Source: Longimicrobiales bacterium
GTDB taxonomy: Bacteria > Gemmatimonadota > Gemmatimonadetes > Longimicrobiales > RSA9
Direction: 5' to 3'
Assembly (NCBI GenBank): GCA_035461765.1
Contig: DATHUY010000047.1
Span: 27,586 to 91,585 of the forward strand
DNA length: 64,000 nucleotides
The notes beneath the pieces are model-generated. The model did no database searches, was not told the origin of the DNA, and saw nothing but the letters and a program-made list of their open reading frames with translations. Made by a program: the position numbers and the translations under genes. Positions 55,347 through 64,000 of the stretch are shown piece after piece (the stretch's first letter is position 1; each line of letters starts with the position of its first letter).

Positions 55347-57584
55347 ATGCCCGCGCGTTCGCTCCGGCTGCTCCTGTCGGCGACCGTCCTGCTCTGCACC
55401 GCCCATGGCCTCGCCGCACAGCAGCGCACACCGCTCGAATCGTTCTTCAACGTCGCCTCACCGCTCGAGCTGACCGCGGCGAAGTCTGCCGACCGCATCG
55501 CGTGGAACGTCTACGAGGCCGGCCTGCGCAACGTGTACACAGCGACCGCGCCGGATTTCGAGCCGGTCCGCCTCACGTCGTTCGCGGACGACGATGGACG
55601 CGATGTGAATGGTGTGCGCCTGTCCGATGACGGATCGATTGCCGTGTTCGTCCGCGGCCACGCGCCGAACCGCGATGGCTGGGTCGCGAACCCGACACAT
55701 GAGCCGCGCGGCGTAGAGCGGGCGATATGGGCCGTGCGCACGGCCGGCGGGACGCCCTGGCGGCTCGCGGAGGGTGGCGCCCCCGCGCTTTCGCCTGATG
55801 GGAGCGTCGTCCTGTATCTGAAGGATGGTCAGATCTATCGCGTACGGGTCGAGCAGGCCGGGGCGCGGGATGAGTACGATCGCGGCGAGGCGCCGCTGAT
55901 CCGCTCGATGGGCACACAGACCGATGTGCAATGGTCGCCCGACGGGTCGAAGGTCGCGTTCGTGAGCCAGCGCGGCGACCACTCCTTCATTGGCCTCTAC
56001 GATGTGGCCACGGACCTGCTGCGCTGGGTCTCGCCGGGCGTGGACTGTGATTCGAACCCGATGTGGTCGCCGGACGGCCGGCAGCTCATGTTCCTGCGCC
56101 GGCCGGGCACCCCGTTCGGCCGCATGCAGCAGGCGCCGTCAGGCCCGTCCGGCATCCGACCCCAGACGTGCACGACCGGAGGTCGCGGTCAGGGCCAGCC
56201 GGACGGACGCGACACGACGCTGAACCAGCGGCACGTGCCGGGCCTCTATGACGGCGTCCTCCCCGACGGGTCCGTTCTCGCGATCATGCAGGCTGATGTC
56301 GATGCGGTAGGTGACATTGACTCGCCGCCCGCGCGTGTGATCTGGCGCAACGTGCCGGGAGACTCGTCGTTCACGCGCATGAGCCGCGTGCAGCGCGTGG
56401 GCACCCACGTCGTTTTTCAAATGAATCCGGACGACGACGAGTGGGATCGCTACTGGTCGATCGACGTCAGGGTGCCGCAGCAGCAGCCGGTGCTGCTCAC
56501 GACGACGGACGGGCTGATCGAGGATGCGACGTCGGTAGCGTTCTCCAGTGACGGTCGCACGATGTACTACAGCACCAACGCGGATGACATCGAGCGGCGC
56601 CACATCTGGGCCGTCCCCGTGGCGGGCGGGGAGCCGCGCCGCGTGTCGACAGGTACGGACGTGGAGACGTATCCGCAGCCGCTGTCGTCCGGCGACGGCA
56701 TCGCCGCTCTGCATTTCGGCGCCCGGACGCCTGCATCGGTCGCGATCGTGCCCGCGGCGGGAGGACCAGCCCGGCGAGTGTACCCCGACCTGAGCGACTT
56801 CCCGGTCGCTGCCCACGTCATTCCGGAGATCGTCTGGCTCGAGGCGGCGGACGGCGCGAAGTTCAGCAACCAGATATTCCTGCCGAAGGACCTGCGCGCC
56901 GGTGAGAAGCGCCCGGCCATCGTGTTCGTTCACGGCGGGCCGCGTCGCCAGATGATGCCGGCGTATCACTACATGCAGTTCTACCACTGGTCGTATGCGA
57001 TCAATCAGTGGCTCGCCGATCAGGGCTATGTCGTCATGTCGGTCAACTACCGCCGCGGCGTCGGCTATGGCAGGTCATTCACGAACGCCGACAGCGCCCA
57101 GGCGCGCGGCAACGCCGAATACCGGGATGTCCTCGCGGCCGGGCAGTACCTGCAGACGCGCGGCGATGTCGATCCTGCGCGCGTCGGGATATGGGGTCTG
57201 TCCTACGGCGGATTGCTCGCCGCCCAGGCGCTCGCCCGCAACTCCGATATCTTCGTCGCAGGCGTCGACATGGCCGGCGTGCATCTGTACGGCTCGGCGC
57301 TCGACTCGACCGAGCTGTCATACCGTTCATCGGCCATTTCCGAGATCGGCAACTGGACGTCACCCGTGTTTCTGGTGCACGGCGATGATGACCGGAATGT
57401 CAACTTCGCGCAGACGGTCGGCCTCGTTCAGCTCCTGCGCGCGCACGACATCGAGCACGAGCTCATTGTCGTACCGGACGACGTGCACGAGTCCCTGCTG
57501 CACAGCCGCTGGATCTACACGTGGAACCGGATGGGTGATTTCCTCAGGCGGCACGTCTGGAACCGCGGTGTTGCTGCGCAGTAG
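55347..57584 (+). CDS. S9-family (prolyl oligopeptidase/DPP IV-like) exported peptidase
   Basis: A 745-residue serine peptidase with a signal peptide ending near 'GLAAQQ'. Residues 50-480 are WD40-like beta-propeller blades ('VQWSPDGSKVAFVSQRG', 'NPMWSPDGRQLMFL') that gate access; the C-terminal alpha/beta-hydrolase domain has the nucleophile in 'WGLSYGGLLA', Asp in 'HGDDDRNV' and His in 'DDVHESLLHSRW'. It probably cleaves short peptides in the periplasm or outside. Length is as expected for the family. GAGGTC lies before the ATG. A long hairpin shared with the convergent glycosyltransferase gene follows. Confidence 0.93.
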   Translation: MPARSLRLLLSATVLLCTAHGLAAQQRTPLESFFNVASPLELTAAKSADRIAWNVYEAGLRNVYTATAPDFEPVRLTSFADDDGRDVNGVRLSDDGSIAVFVRGHAPNRDGWVANPTHEPRGVERAIWAVRTAGGTPWRLAEGGAPALSPDGSVVLYLKDGQIYRVRVEQAGARDEYDRGEAPLIRSMGTQTDVQWSPDGSKVAFVSQRGDHSFIGLYDVATDLLRWVSPGVDCDSNPMWSPDGRQLMFLRRPGTPFGRMQQAPSGPSGIRPQTCTTGGRGQGQPDGRDTTLNQRHVPGLYDGVLPDGSVLAIMQADVDAVGDIDSPPARVIWRNVPGDSSFTRMSRVQRVGTHVVFQMNPDDDEWDRYWSIDVRVPQQQPVLLTTTDGLIEDATSVAFSSDGRTMYYSTNADDIERRHIWAVPVAGGEPRRVSTGTDVETYPQPLSSGDGIAALHFGARTPASVAIVPAAGGPARRVYPDLSDFPVAAHVIPEIVWLEAADGAKFSNQIFLPKDLRAGEKRPAIVFVHGGPRRQMMPAYHYMQFYHWSYAINQWLADQGYVVMSVNYRRGVGYGRSFTNADSAQARGNAEYRDVLAAGQYLQTRGDVDPARVGIWGLSYGGLLAAQALARNSDIFVAGVDMAGVHLYGSALDSTELSYRSSAISEIGNWTSPVFLVHGDDDRNVNFAQTVGLVQLLRAHDIEHELIVVPDDVHESLLHSRWIYTWNRMGDFLRRHVWNRGVAAQ

Positions 57585-57625
57585 CTCCGAGCTTCGCGGG
57601 ACGACCCTCGCGGATTGACAGTGGG

Positions 57626-57663
57626 AGGCGTTCGGCTCCGTCGTCAGACGGGGCCGGACGCCT
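57626..57663. terminator. 17-bp hairpin between convergent S9 peptidase and glycosyltransferase genes
   Basis: Arms 57626-57642 and 57647-57663 pair fully (two G-U pairs) around a four-base loop. The right arm contains the last codons of the glycosyltransferase. There is no T run on either side, but stability is high and the position between convergent stops fits termination in both directions. Confidence 0.5.
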
Positions 57664-59311
57664 TCGCCGCTTCGCCCACGTCTTCGAGCAGCATGCGCAG
57701 CCGCCGCGCGATCGGCCGCCAGTCGTAGTGCTCATCCGCAACTGCACGCAGCTGGCGGCGATACCGGCCCGCCACGTCGAGCGCGGCCGGCACGGTCGCC
57801 GCGATGTCGGCCGTGATGTGATCGGCATCGGGCCGCACCTTCATGAGCGCACGGTGCGCTTCATCGAGCGCGGGCGCGGCGCGGTCGATCTTGACCTTCA
57901 TGCCCCCGAAGTATGTGCCGATCGGGAATACGCCGGACGCGAGCGCCTCCAGGAATACCAGGGGTCCGGACTCGATCACCATGGATGGGAACACGGCGGC
58001 ATCGCAGCAGGGCAGCAGCCACGCCATCTCGCGGTGCGTCAGGTAGCCCGTGAAAATCACCGTATCCGGCTTCATGTAGCGTTCCGCGGCAGCCCAGTAG
58101 GTCTCCAGCTCACCGTTCTCGCGGAGCGACTCCCAGAAGATATTCACCGCCCGGAGATGCTCCGGCTCACCCGCCTCGATCGTCGCTGCGTGATCGAGCA
58201 CGGCGCCGGCAAGACTGCGGTCGCCGTGAGCGAGTGCGTGGACGAACGCTTCCAGCGGCTCGCGGAGCGGACCGTGCCCCACCACGACCAGTCTCAGGCG
58301 CGGCGCGCGCGCGAGCATGAGCGGCAGGGCCGCGATGACGGCGTGGATGCCCTTGGCCGGTATGAGGCGACCGACGAATGCGAGCACCTGGTCGGTCGCC
58401 CAGTCGATCGATGCGAGCTTCGCCTCGACATCGGCGTCCGGATTCTTTGCTGTATAGGCGCCGACCGCGTCGCACGCATCCGCCACCGACCCGTTGGCGA
58501 GCGCCCGCTTCAGGGCAGCCGACTGCTCCGGTGTGCGCCCGCGCGCGACTGTCTCCAGCAAGGCGCCGACGCGCTCGATGTTCGCGGCTCGCTCCGACCG
58601 TTCGATCGGCTGGAAAGCCGCCGTATCTACGCCCAGGTCCAGACGGGACAGCTTCGCCTCCAGATCCGTCACCGAATCCCCGAACGCCGCCACCGCCCGC
58701 TGGGCGGTCTCGTCGCTGATCACCAGCACCCGGTCCGCGTGCTCGAAAGCTTCCGCGGCCAGCCTGCGCAGCCGCGCATCCGGCTTCACCGCATACTCCA
58801 GCGCGCTGCCATGCGGCATCACGGCGTATGGCACGCCCGTCCACGCAGAGACCCGCTGCGCCACCACCGTCATCAGCAGCGCATGATTCGCGTGCATGAC
58901 GGTGATGCCGTTCTCCCGTACCACGCGCGCGACCACTTCGACGTTGCGATGCAGATAATCCTCCAGCTCATCAACGCCGAGTTCCGTCATCGGCACGACG
59001 TGCTCGAACTCCTCGTACGCATCCCACACGTACACCGGCAGCGTATCACCCAGCAGCGGCTGATGCATGATGCAGCGGCCCGTGTACTCCGTCTCACGGT
59101 CCAGCACCTTCTCGACCGTGCCGTCCGTCGCGTACTCGTATGCCTCGTTTATGAAATCGTACTGCTCCGGATGGGGCTCCTGACAGACGAGATGGATCGT
59201 CGCGCCATCGCGCACCAGTGCCCGCGCAATGGACCGCGTCCAGAGATTGCTGCCGGAGCCGTCGAGCAGATAGCCGTGCAATAGACAGATCATGCCGCGC
59301 ACGCTTTGCAT
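57644..59311 (-). CDS. GT4-type glycosyltransferase
   Basis: A 555-residue retaining glycosyltransferase of the GT-B fold. The N-terminal half opens with 'ICLLHGYLLDGSGSNLWTRS', which carries the glycine loop of the fold, and 'VMHANHALLM'; the C-terminal half has 'LAFVGRLIPAKGIHAVIAAL', 'LVVVGHGPLREPLEAF', 'FTGYLTHREMAWLLPCCDAA' and 'FPSMVIESGPLVFLEALASG' with the EX7E pair. A central insertion of about 70 residues between the halves is longer than usual. Two other ATGs (59293, 59347) are possible. Donor and acceptor are not deducible; no polysaccharide cluster is nearby. Confidence 0.88.
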   Translation of the reverse strand: MQSVRGMICLLHGYLLDGSGSNLWTRSIARALVRDGATIHLVCQEPHPEQYDFINEAYEYATDGTVEKVLDRETEYTGRCIMHQPLLGDTLPVYVWDAYEEFEHVVPMTELGVDELEDYLHRNVEVVARVVRENGITVMHANHALLMTVVAQRVSAWTGVPYAVMPHGSALEYAVKPDARLRRLAAEAFEHADRVLVISDETAQRAVAAFGDSVTDLEAKLSRLDLGVDTAAFQPIERSERAANIERVGALLETVARGRTPEQSAALKRALANGSVADACDAVGAYTAKNPDADVEAKLASIDWATDQVLAFVGRLIPAKGIHAVIAALPLMLARAPRLRLVVVGHGPLREPLEAFVHALAHGDRSLAGAVLDHAATIEAGEPEHLRAVNIFWESLRENGELETYWAAAERYMKPDTVIFTGYLTHREMAWLLPCCDAAVFPSMVIESGPLVFLEALASGVFPIGTYFGGMKVKIDRAAPALDEAHRALMKVRPDADHITADIAATVPAALDVAGRYRRQLRAVADEHYDWRPIARRLRMLLEDVGEAAKASGPV

Positions 59312-59416
59312 GGAGCGCGCCGCGGGAATGCCGCCGCCCCCGGCCAACGGCCATAGGCGTTCACCAGGGAGGCGCCAGATCGCTCATCTGCTGGGGGCGC
59401 ACCACATATTGCCCGG

Positions 59417-59433
59417 GTATGGAGTCCCCATAC
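59417..59433. promoter_or_regulatory. Inverted repeat in the divergent intergenic region
   Basis: GTATGG and CCATAC are separated by five bases, 104 bases before the alpha-2-macroglobulin ATG and 106 bases from the glycosyltransferase start; CGTACG-type palindromes lie just beyond it. It could be an operator, but nothing more than symmetry supports this. Confidence 0.25.
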
Positions 59434-59536
59434 GGGGTCGTACGGGCGATTACGTACGGCCGGAAATGTGCATGCCGGCACGCCTGACGCGTCGTAAAGG
59501 GTGCACGCACGCGTCCGCACCAGGGATCTCGACACC

Positions 59537-62500
59537 ATGCGCATGAGCCGCACCGATCTGACCCGCCTCTTCGCGCCGATCATACTCGCCGCGGCCACGC
59601 TGCTCTCGTGCACGCGCGGAGCGCCGCCGCGCGCGGGGGGCCCGGTCCCTGCCGTCGACCTCGAGGCAGGCGCGCTCGCGATCCCGCCGCTGCCACTACC
59701 GCCCGCGGTGCGGCCAGTGGAGGATGGGAGCGAGCCGGGGCTGACGTTCAGACTGCGAGAGGGCGAGCCGGACGGGACGCCGCGCACGCCCGCTGAGCCG
59801 GCGCCATCCGGACCGTCCGCTGTGCAGGCACTCGATGCGGCGCGGACCGCGCGGCTGCTCGCCCGGCTACCGGCACTGCCGTCGCCCGACACCGTCGGCT
59901 TCCGGTTTCCGCCTGCGTCGCCGCCGCCGCCGCGCACGGGGCGCATCGTGCTGTCCACGTTCCCGCCGCCGGACACGATAGCGCCGCCGGCTCCGGCGGC
60001 GCGGACGGCGAGCGCGTTGCGCGTCGTACGCGTGGTACCGACGGGCGATACGGAGCTGGCGCCGCACCTGACGATTACGTTCAGCGAGGCGATGGTGCCG
60101 CTCACGACCGTGGCGGGCACGGAGACGCGCACGCCGCCCGTGCGACTCACACCGCAGCCGCCGGGTCGCTGGAGCTGGGTCGACACGCGCACGCTGCGTT
60201 TCCAGCCTGACGAGCGGTTCCCGATGGCGACGTCCTACAGGGTCGAAATACCGGCCGGCACGCGCCCGGTCACCGGCCCGGGCATCGACACGGCAGTCGT
60301 CGTGGAGTTCAGTACGCCCGCACCACGCGCGGTCGGCGCCTGGCCTGCGCTGATTCCGGAGATGACAGATGAGGACCAGCGCAGGCGTTCGATCGTGCCG
60401 CGCTGGCGCTACGGCGATGATCTCGCGCGCTCGACATCGCGTCAACCTGTCGTGCTCATCGCATTCGATCAGCGCGTGAATCCCGAGGAAGTGCTGAGTG
60501 CGACGCGCATCATCGCCGCGGGCCTGTCGCATCCGGTGCGACTCGCGTCGGCCGACGAGATAGCCGCCGACAGCATCGTCAGCAGGATGGTGGACGAGCT
60601 CGAGAACGACCGCTGGGTCGCCTTCCGTCCAGTTGCGCAGCTGCCGGCGGACACCATTGTCAGGGTGGTGCTCGCACGCGGTCTCTCATCGGCGGAAGGA
60701 TCGCTCTCCACTCGGGTGCCGCAGGAGCTGCACTTCCGCACATACGGTCCGCTGCGCATCGCGTCGCACGGCTGCGGCGCCGGCTGCCGGCCCGGCCACA
60801 GGTGGCTGATCAACTTCACGAATCCGCTCGCCGAAGCTGCCTGGTCGGAGCTGGTACGTGTGGAACCCGCACTCGACGAGATGTCGGTCCGTGTGTTCGG
60901 AACCGACATGTATATCTCCGGCGCTGCGCGACCGAACACGCGCTACGTCGTCACGCTGTCGCCATCGCTCACGGACCGCTTCGGGCAGACGCTGGAGGGG
61001 GCGCGCTCGGTGACGTTCGAGGTGGGCGCGGCCTTTCCGACGATCGCACTGCCCGGGGCCCCGCTCATCGTCCTCGATCCCGAGGGTCCGCCGCGCGTCG
61101 CATTCCAGTCCCGGGGACATGACGCCCTGCTGGTTCGTGTGTATCGCGTGACACCCCAGCAGTGGGACGACTACGGCGCGGCGGTGGAGCGCTGGCATCA
61201 GAACCCGGCGGAAGTTTTCTCACCACCCGGCGAGCTCGTGTCATCGTCGGTCGTGAGTCCGGCGGCGTCCGGCGAGATCACGGAAGCGATGATCGATGTC
61301 GCATCCGCGCTCCGCAACGGACTCGGCCATGCGATCGTTGCGGTAAGTCCGGCGGGTACGCCGGCAGTGGACGGACCAGGCGGCCGCGGCCGTAACGTCG
61401 TTCATGCGTGGGTGCAGTCGACGCGCATCGGACTCGAGGCGACTATCGATGCGGAGGCCGCGCACGTGTGGGCGACCTCGCTGCGCACCGGCCAGCCGCT
61501 CGCGAATGTCGGCACTACACTGCTGCCCACGCGCACGCGCGCCGTCACGCGCGCAGACGGCACGGCACGCCTGCCGCTGACGACATCGGGCGATGACGCG
61601 CTGATCGCGACACTCGGCGACGATGTGGCGCTGCTGCCATCGACAGGGTACCCGGGCCCGCGCGGCAGCCGCGGCAACTGGCAGCGCAGGCCAACGGGTG
61701 AGCTGCGGTGGTACATGCTTACCGACCGCGGCCTCTACCAGCCGGGCGACACGCTGCATTTCAAGGGCTGGCTCCGTCACATGACCGGCAGCGGCGGCTC
61801 TGCATTGCGCGTGGCCGATGTGGACGGGATCCGATTCACGATGCGCGGCCCGCGCGGCGAGGATCTGGGGACGCGGTCGCTGCGGCCGGGCGAGCTGGGC
61901 GGCTTCAACACGACTGTGGCGCTGCCCGAAGCGATGAATCTCGGACACGCATCCATCCAGCTCGTAGCGAGCGGCAGCGATGCAGCGCGCATGGGCCGCG
62001 AGGCGTATCACGCCGTGCAGGTGCAGGAGTTCCGGCGCCCCGAGTACGAGGTGCGCGTCGACGCGGATCCCGGTCCCCACACGGTCGGCGACGTGATCGC
62101 CGTCACGCTCGCGGCCGACTACTACGGCGGCGGCGGCCTCGCCGATGCGCAGCTCGACTGGCGTGTGAGCACGCAGCCCGGTTCATACCGCCCGCCCGGC
62201 TGGGAGCGCTGGCATTTCGGGCGCGCGCAGTGGGGCTGGGCAGGCTTTTCGCCGCGCGAGCCGGCGCTCCTGAGCGGTGTCACGGATGCCGCAGGCACAC
62301 ATCAGCTGCTCATCGATCTGGTCGCCGTCGAGCCGCCGTTCACGACGAGTCTGCGCGCGGAAGCGCAGGTGCACGATGTGACGCGCCAGATCGGCTCGGC
62401 CGGCGTCGACCTGCTGGTACATCCCGCAGCTGTCAACGTCGGAATGCGCACGGAGCGTACGTGGCTCGCGCGGGGACAGACAGCGGAGGTCGGTGTCATC

Positions 62501-64000
62501 GTCGTCGATCATGACGGCGCGGAGGTGACGGGCCGCAATGTCAGCGTCGTCCTGGAGCGGATCCGCGCCGGCTGGGGCATGGACGGAAGCGCGAAGCCGG
62601 ATTCCGGCCGCATCGTGTGCAGCGTCGTGTCCGGAGCAGCGCCGGTGCCGTGCACGTTCACGGCGGACTCGTCGGGGCTGCACCGTATCCGTGCGGATGT
62701 GACGGACACAGACGGCCGCATCAGCCGCACCGAGCTGGCGCTCTGGGTCGCCGGCGAGCCTGGCCTCCCCGATCCGCGCCGGCAGCCGGGCAGCTTCGAT
62801 GTCATCGCGGACCGCGAGGAGTATCAGCCGGGCGACACCGCGCGCATTCTGGTGCAGCCGCCGTTCTACCCTGCGGAGGCGCTGGTGACGATCCGCAGCG
62901 TCGGCGTGCTCGACGCGCGTCGTCTGCGCATCGAACGCCCGTCGCACGAGCTGATCCTGCCGATCACATCGGAGCACATCCCGAACGTCAACGTGCGCGT
63001 CGACGTGATCGATGCGAGCCGCGGCGTGAGCCGGGCGTTCGGCGAGACATCGCTCAGCGTGCCACCCCACACACGCGGACTCGATGTGCGCATCCGCCCC
63101 GGTGCCGCATTGGTTGCGCCTGGCGCCAACGTCACGATCGATGTCGAGGTGCGCGCTGCCGACGGCCGCGCCGCTGCGGGCGCGGAAGTGGCGCTGTGGA
63201 TGGTCGACGAGGCGATCCTCGGCCTCGGCGACTACTCGCTGCGCAACCCGCTCGACGCTTTCTATGCGCCGCGCTACGGCTACATGCAGGACAGGTCCAG
63301 CCGCTCGTGGGTCGTGCTCTGGCCGCAGAGTGCCGGCCCGGGCACGCTGTCGGGTGTGGTGGCCCTCGGCGATCGCGGCCGCGCGCTCGCCGGCGCCGTC
63401 GCGCGGCTGGCGGGCACCGACATCGAAACTGTCACTGCCTGGGACGGCAGCTTCACACTGCGCGGCATCGCACCGGGCGACTACGTGCTCGAGATCACGG
63501 CGCCGGACGGGATGACAGGCCGGAGAGACGTGCACGTGCCGGCGGAAGGTGCGCATGTCGGCAATCTGATTCTCGGCGCAGCGGGTCTCGGTGCCGCGCG
63601 GGAGGAGATGGCGATGGAGGCAGCGCAGGCCGCTCGCGCGAGCGATGCACCCGTCGCGGTGGCGCCCCCGCCACCACCGCCGCCGCCGGGCGCTCCGCCA
63701 TCGCCGCAGCTCGAGCTGCAGTCGATCGTGGTCGCTGGCAGCAGGATGTCGCAGCAGGAGGTCGACGTGCGCACGGACTTCGCGCCGCTGGCATTCTTCG
63801 CGCCATCGCTGCGCACGGATGCGAACGGCCGTGTGCAGGTCACGGCGCGTCTGCCGCACACACTCACGCGCTACCGCATCATGGCCGTCGCGGTCTCCGG
63901 CGCGGAGCGCTTCGGCACCGGCGATGCCGCAGTGACCGCGCGCAGGGATCTCATGGTGCGATTGTCCGCGCCACGCTTCCTGAACTACGGCGACGCATTC
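59537..64000 (+). CDS. Alpha-2-macroglobulin-like lipoprotein, 3' end beyond window
   Basis: The first 1488 codons of a large lipoprotein (lipobox LLSC, Cys24 or so) that runs off the right edge. A proline-rich linker (30-140) leads to MG domains ('VVPTGDTELAPHLTITFSEA') and an MG2-like repeat series ('TDRGLYQPGDTLHFKGWLR', 'EEYQPGDTARILVQPPF'). Residues about 1269-1335 are a carboxypeptidase regulatory-like insert ('LSGVVALGDRGRALAG'). A segment near 1393 ('LQSIVVAGSR') resembles a TonB-receptor plug motif, followed by the A2M domain start ('TDFAPLAFFAPSLR'). Bacterial A2Ms are thought to trap attacking proteases in the periplasm. The thioester region is not in the window. Confidence 0.9.
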   Translation, partial: MRMSRTDLTRLFAPIILAAATLLSCTRGAPPRAGGPVPAVDLEAGALAIPPLPLPPAVRPVEDGSEPGLTFRLREGEPDGTPRTPAEPAPSGPSAVQALDAARTARLLARLPALPSPDTVGFRFPPASPPPPRTGRIVLSTFPPPDTIAPPAPAARTASALRVVRVVPTGDTELAPHLTITFSEAMVPLTTVAGTETRTPPVRLTPQPPGRWSWVDTRTLRFQPDERFPMATSYRVEIPAGTRPVTGPGIDTAVVVEFSTPAPRAVGAWPALIPEMTDEDQRRRSIVPRWRYGDDLARSTSRQPVVLIAFDQRVNPEEVLSATRIIAAGLSHPVRLASADEIAADSIVSRMVDELENDRWVAFRPVAQLPADTIVRVVLARGLSSAEGSLSTRVPQELHFRTYGPLRIASHGCGAGCRPGHRWLINFTNPLAEAAWSELVRVEPALDEMSVRVFGTDMYISGAARPNTRYVVTLSPSLTDRFGQTLEGARSVTFEVGAAFPTIALPGAPLIVLDPEGPPRVAFQSRGHDALLVRVYRVTPQQWDDYGAAVERWHQNPAEVFSPPGELVSSSVVSPAASGEITEAMIDVASALRNGLGHAIVAVSPAGTPAVDGPGGRGRNVVHAWVQSTRIGLEATIDAEAAHVWATSLRTGQPLANVGTTLLPTRTRAVTRADGTARLPLTTSGDDALIATLGDDVALLPSTGYPGPRGSRGNWQRRPTGELRWYMLTDRGLYQPGDTLHFKGWLRHMTGSGGSALRVADVDGIRFTMRGPRGEDLGTRSLRPGELGGFNTTVALPEAMNLGHASIQLVASGSDAARMGREAYHAVQVQEFRRPEYEVRVDADPGPHTVGDVIAVTLAADYYGGGGLADAQLDWRVSTQPGSYRPPGWERWHFGRAQWGWAGFSPREPALLSGVTDAAGTHQLLIDLVAVEPPFTTSLRAEAQVHDVTRQIGSAGVDLLVHPAAVNVGMRTERTWLARGQTAEVGVIVVDHDGAEVTGRNVSVVLERIRAGWGMDGSAKPDSGRIVCSVVSGAAPVPCTFTADSSGLHRIRADVTDTDGRISRTELALWVAGEPGLPDPRRQPGSFDVIADREEYQPGDTARILVQPPFYPAEALVTIRSVGVLDARRLRIERPSHELILPITSEHIPNVNVRVDVIDASRGVSRAFGETSLSVPPHTRGLDVRIRPGAALVAPGANVTIDVEVRAADGRAAAGAEVALWMVDEAILGLGDYSLRNPLDAFYAPRYGYMQDRSSRSWVVLWPQSAGPGTLSGVVALGDRGRALAGAVARLAGTDIETVTAWDGSFTLRGIAPGDYVLEITAPDGMTGRRDVHVPAEGAHVGNLILGAAGLGAAREEMAMEAAQAARASDAPVAVAPPPPPPPPGAPPSPQLELQSIVVAGSRMSQQEVDVRTDFAPLAFFAPSLRTDANGRVQVTARLPHTLTRYRIMAVAVSGAERFGTGDAAVTARRDLMVRLSAPRFLNYGDAF

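Overview
The window is high-GC DNA from a Gram-negative bacterium with an outer membrane: it carries an Omp85-type barrel, several lipoproteins with clear lipoboxes, an AsmA-like protein and a lipoprotein alpha-2-macroglobulin. Gene order and family content (M61 and S9 peptidases, hutU plus hutF, two ku genes, GH109-like oxidoreductase, DUF4956, FlgD-like sorting tail) suggest Gemmatimonadota or a related soil lineage. This placement is an inference; there is no rRNA or marker gene here to confirm it. No tRNA, rRNA, CRISPR array, insertion sequence or prophage is visible.

Layout. 1-7.5 kb: a lipoprotein and an NtrY-like histidine kinase, an unknown protein, an orphan GspE/PilB ATPase with an added zinc-ribbon tail, a PAP2 phosphatase and a two-gene ABC exporter. 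7.5-16.9 kb: a run of alkaline-phosphatase-fold enzyme, DUF167 and amidase, then a tiny membrane protein, an M61 peptidase, a lytic transglycosylase, a VWA protein and mutY. 16.9-19.5 kb: a three-gene operon of a small CxxC protein and two Ku proteins, followed by a 62-bp tandem repeat. 19.5-31.1 kb: nine tightly packed minus-strand genes running hutU, lipoprotein, hutF, Nudix, MoxR ATPase, sodium:solute symporter, nucleotidyltransferase, GHMP sugar kinase and GH109-like oxidoreductase. 31.2-33.9 kb: signal peptidase I and an ABC exporter.

33.9-49.2 kb is the most striking region. A 1047-residue protein joins an N-terminal CYTH-like domain, a degenerate Nudix-like domain and a full-length polyphosphate kinase 1. 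It is translationally coupled to an Omp85 barrel protein whose N-terminal half looks like a CotH/HipA-type kinase fold. Divergent from this pair is lon (a protease regulated by polyphosphate in E. coli) with an unusual acidic insertion, and a few kb on is a DUF4956 membrane protein, a family that often neighbours VTC-type polyphosphate polymerases and CotH. Together they look like a polyphosphate-centred locus that I do not recognise as described.

49.2-64 kb: an AsmA-like protein, a three-gene envelope-stress-like operon (holin-superfamily, DUF3618 and amphipathic proteins), an alpha/beta hydrolase, an S9 peptidase, a GT4-type glycosyltransferase and the 5' part of a large alpha-2-macroglobulin-like lipoprotein that runs off the window.
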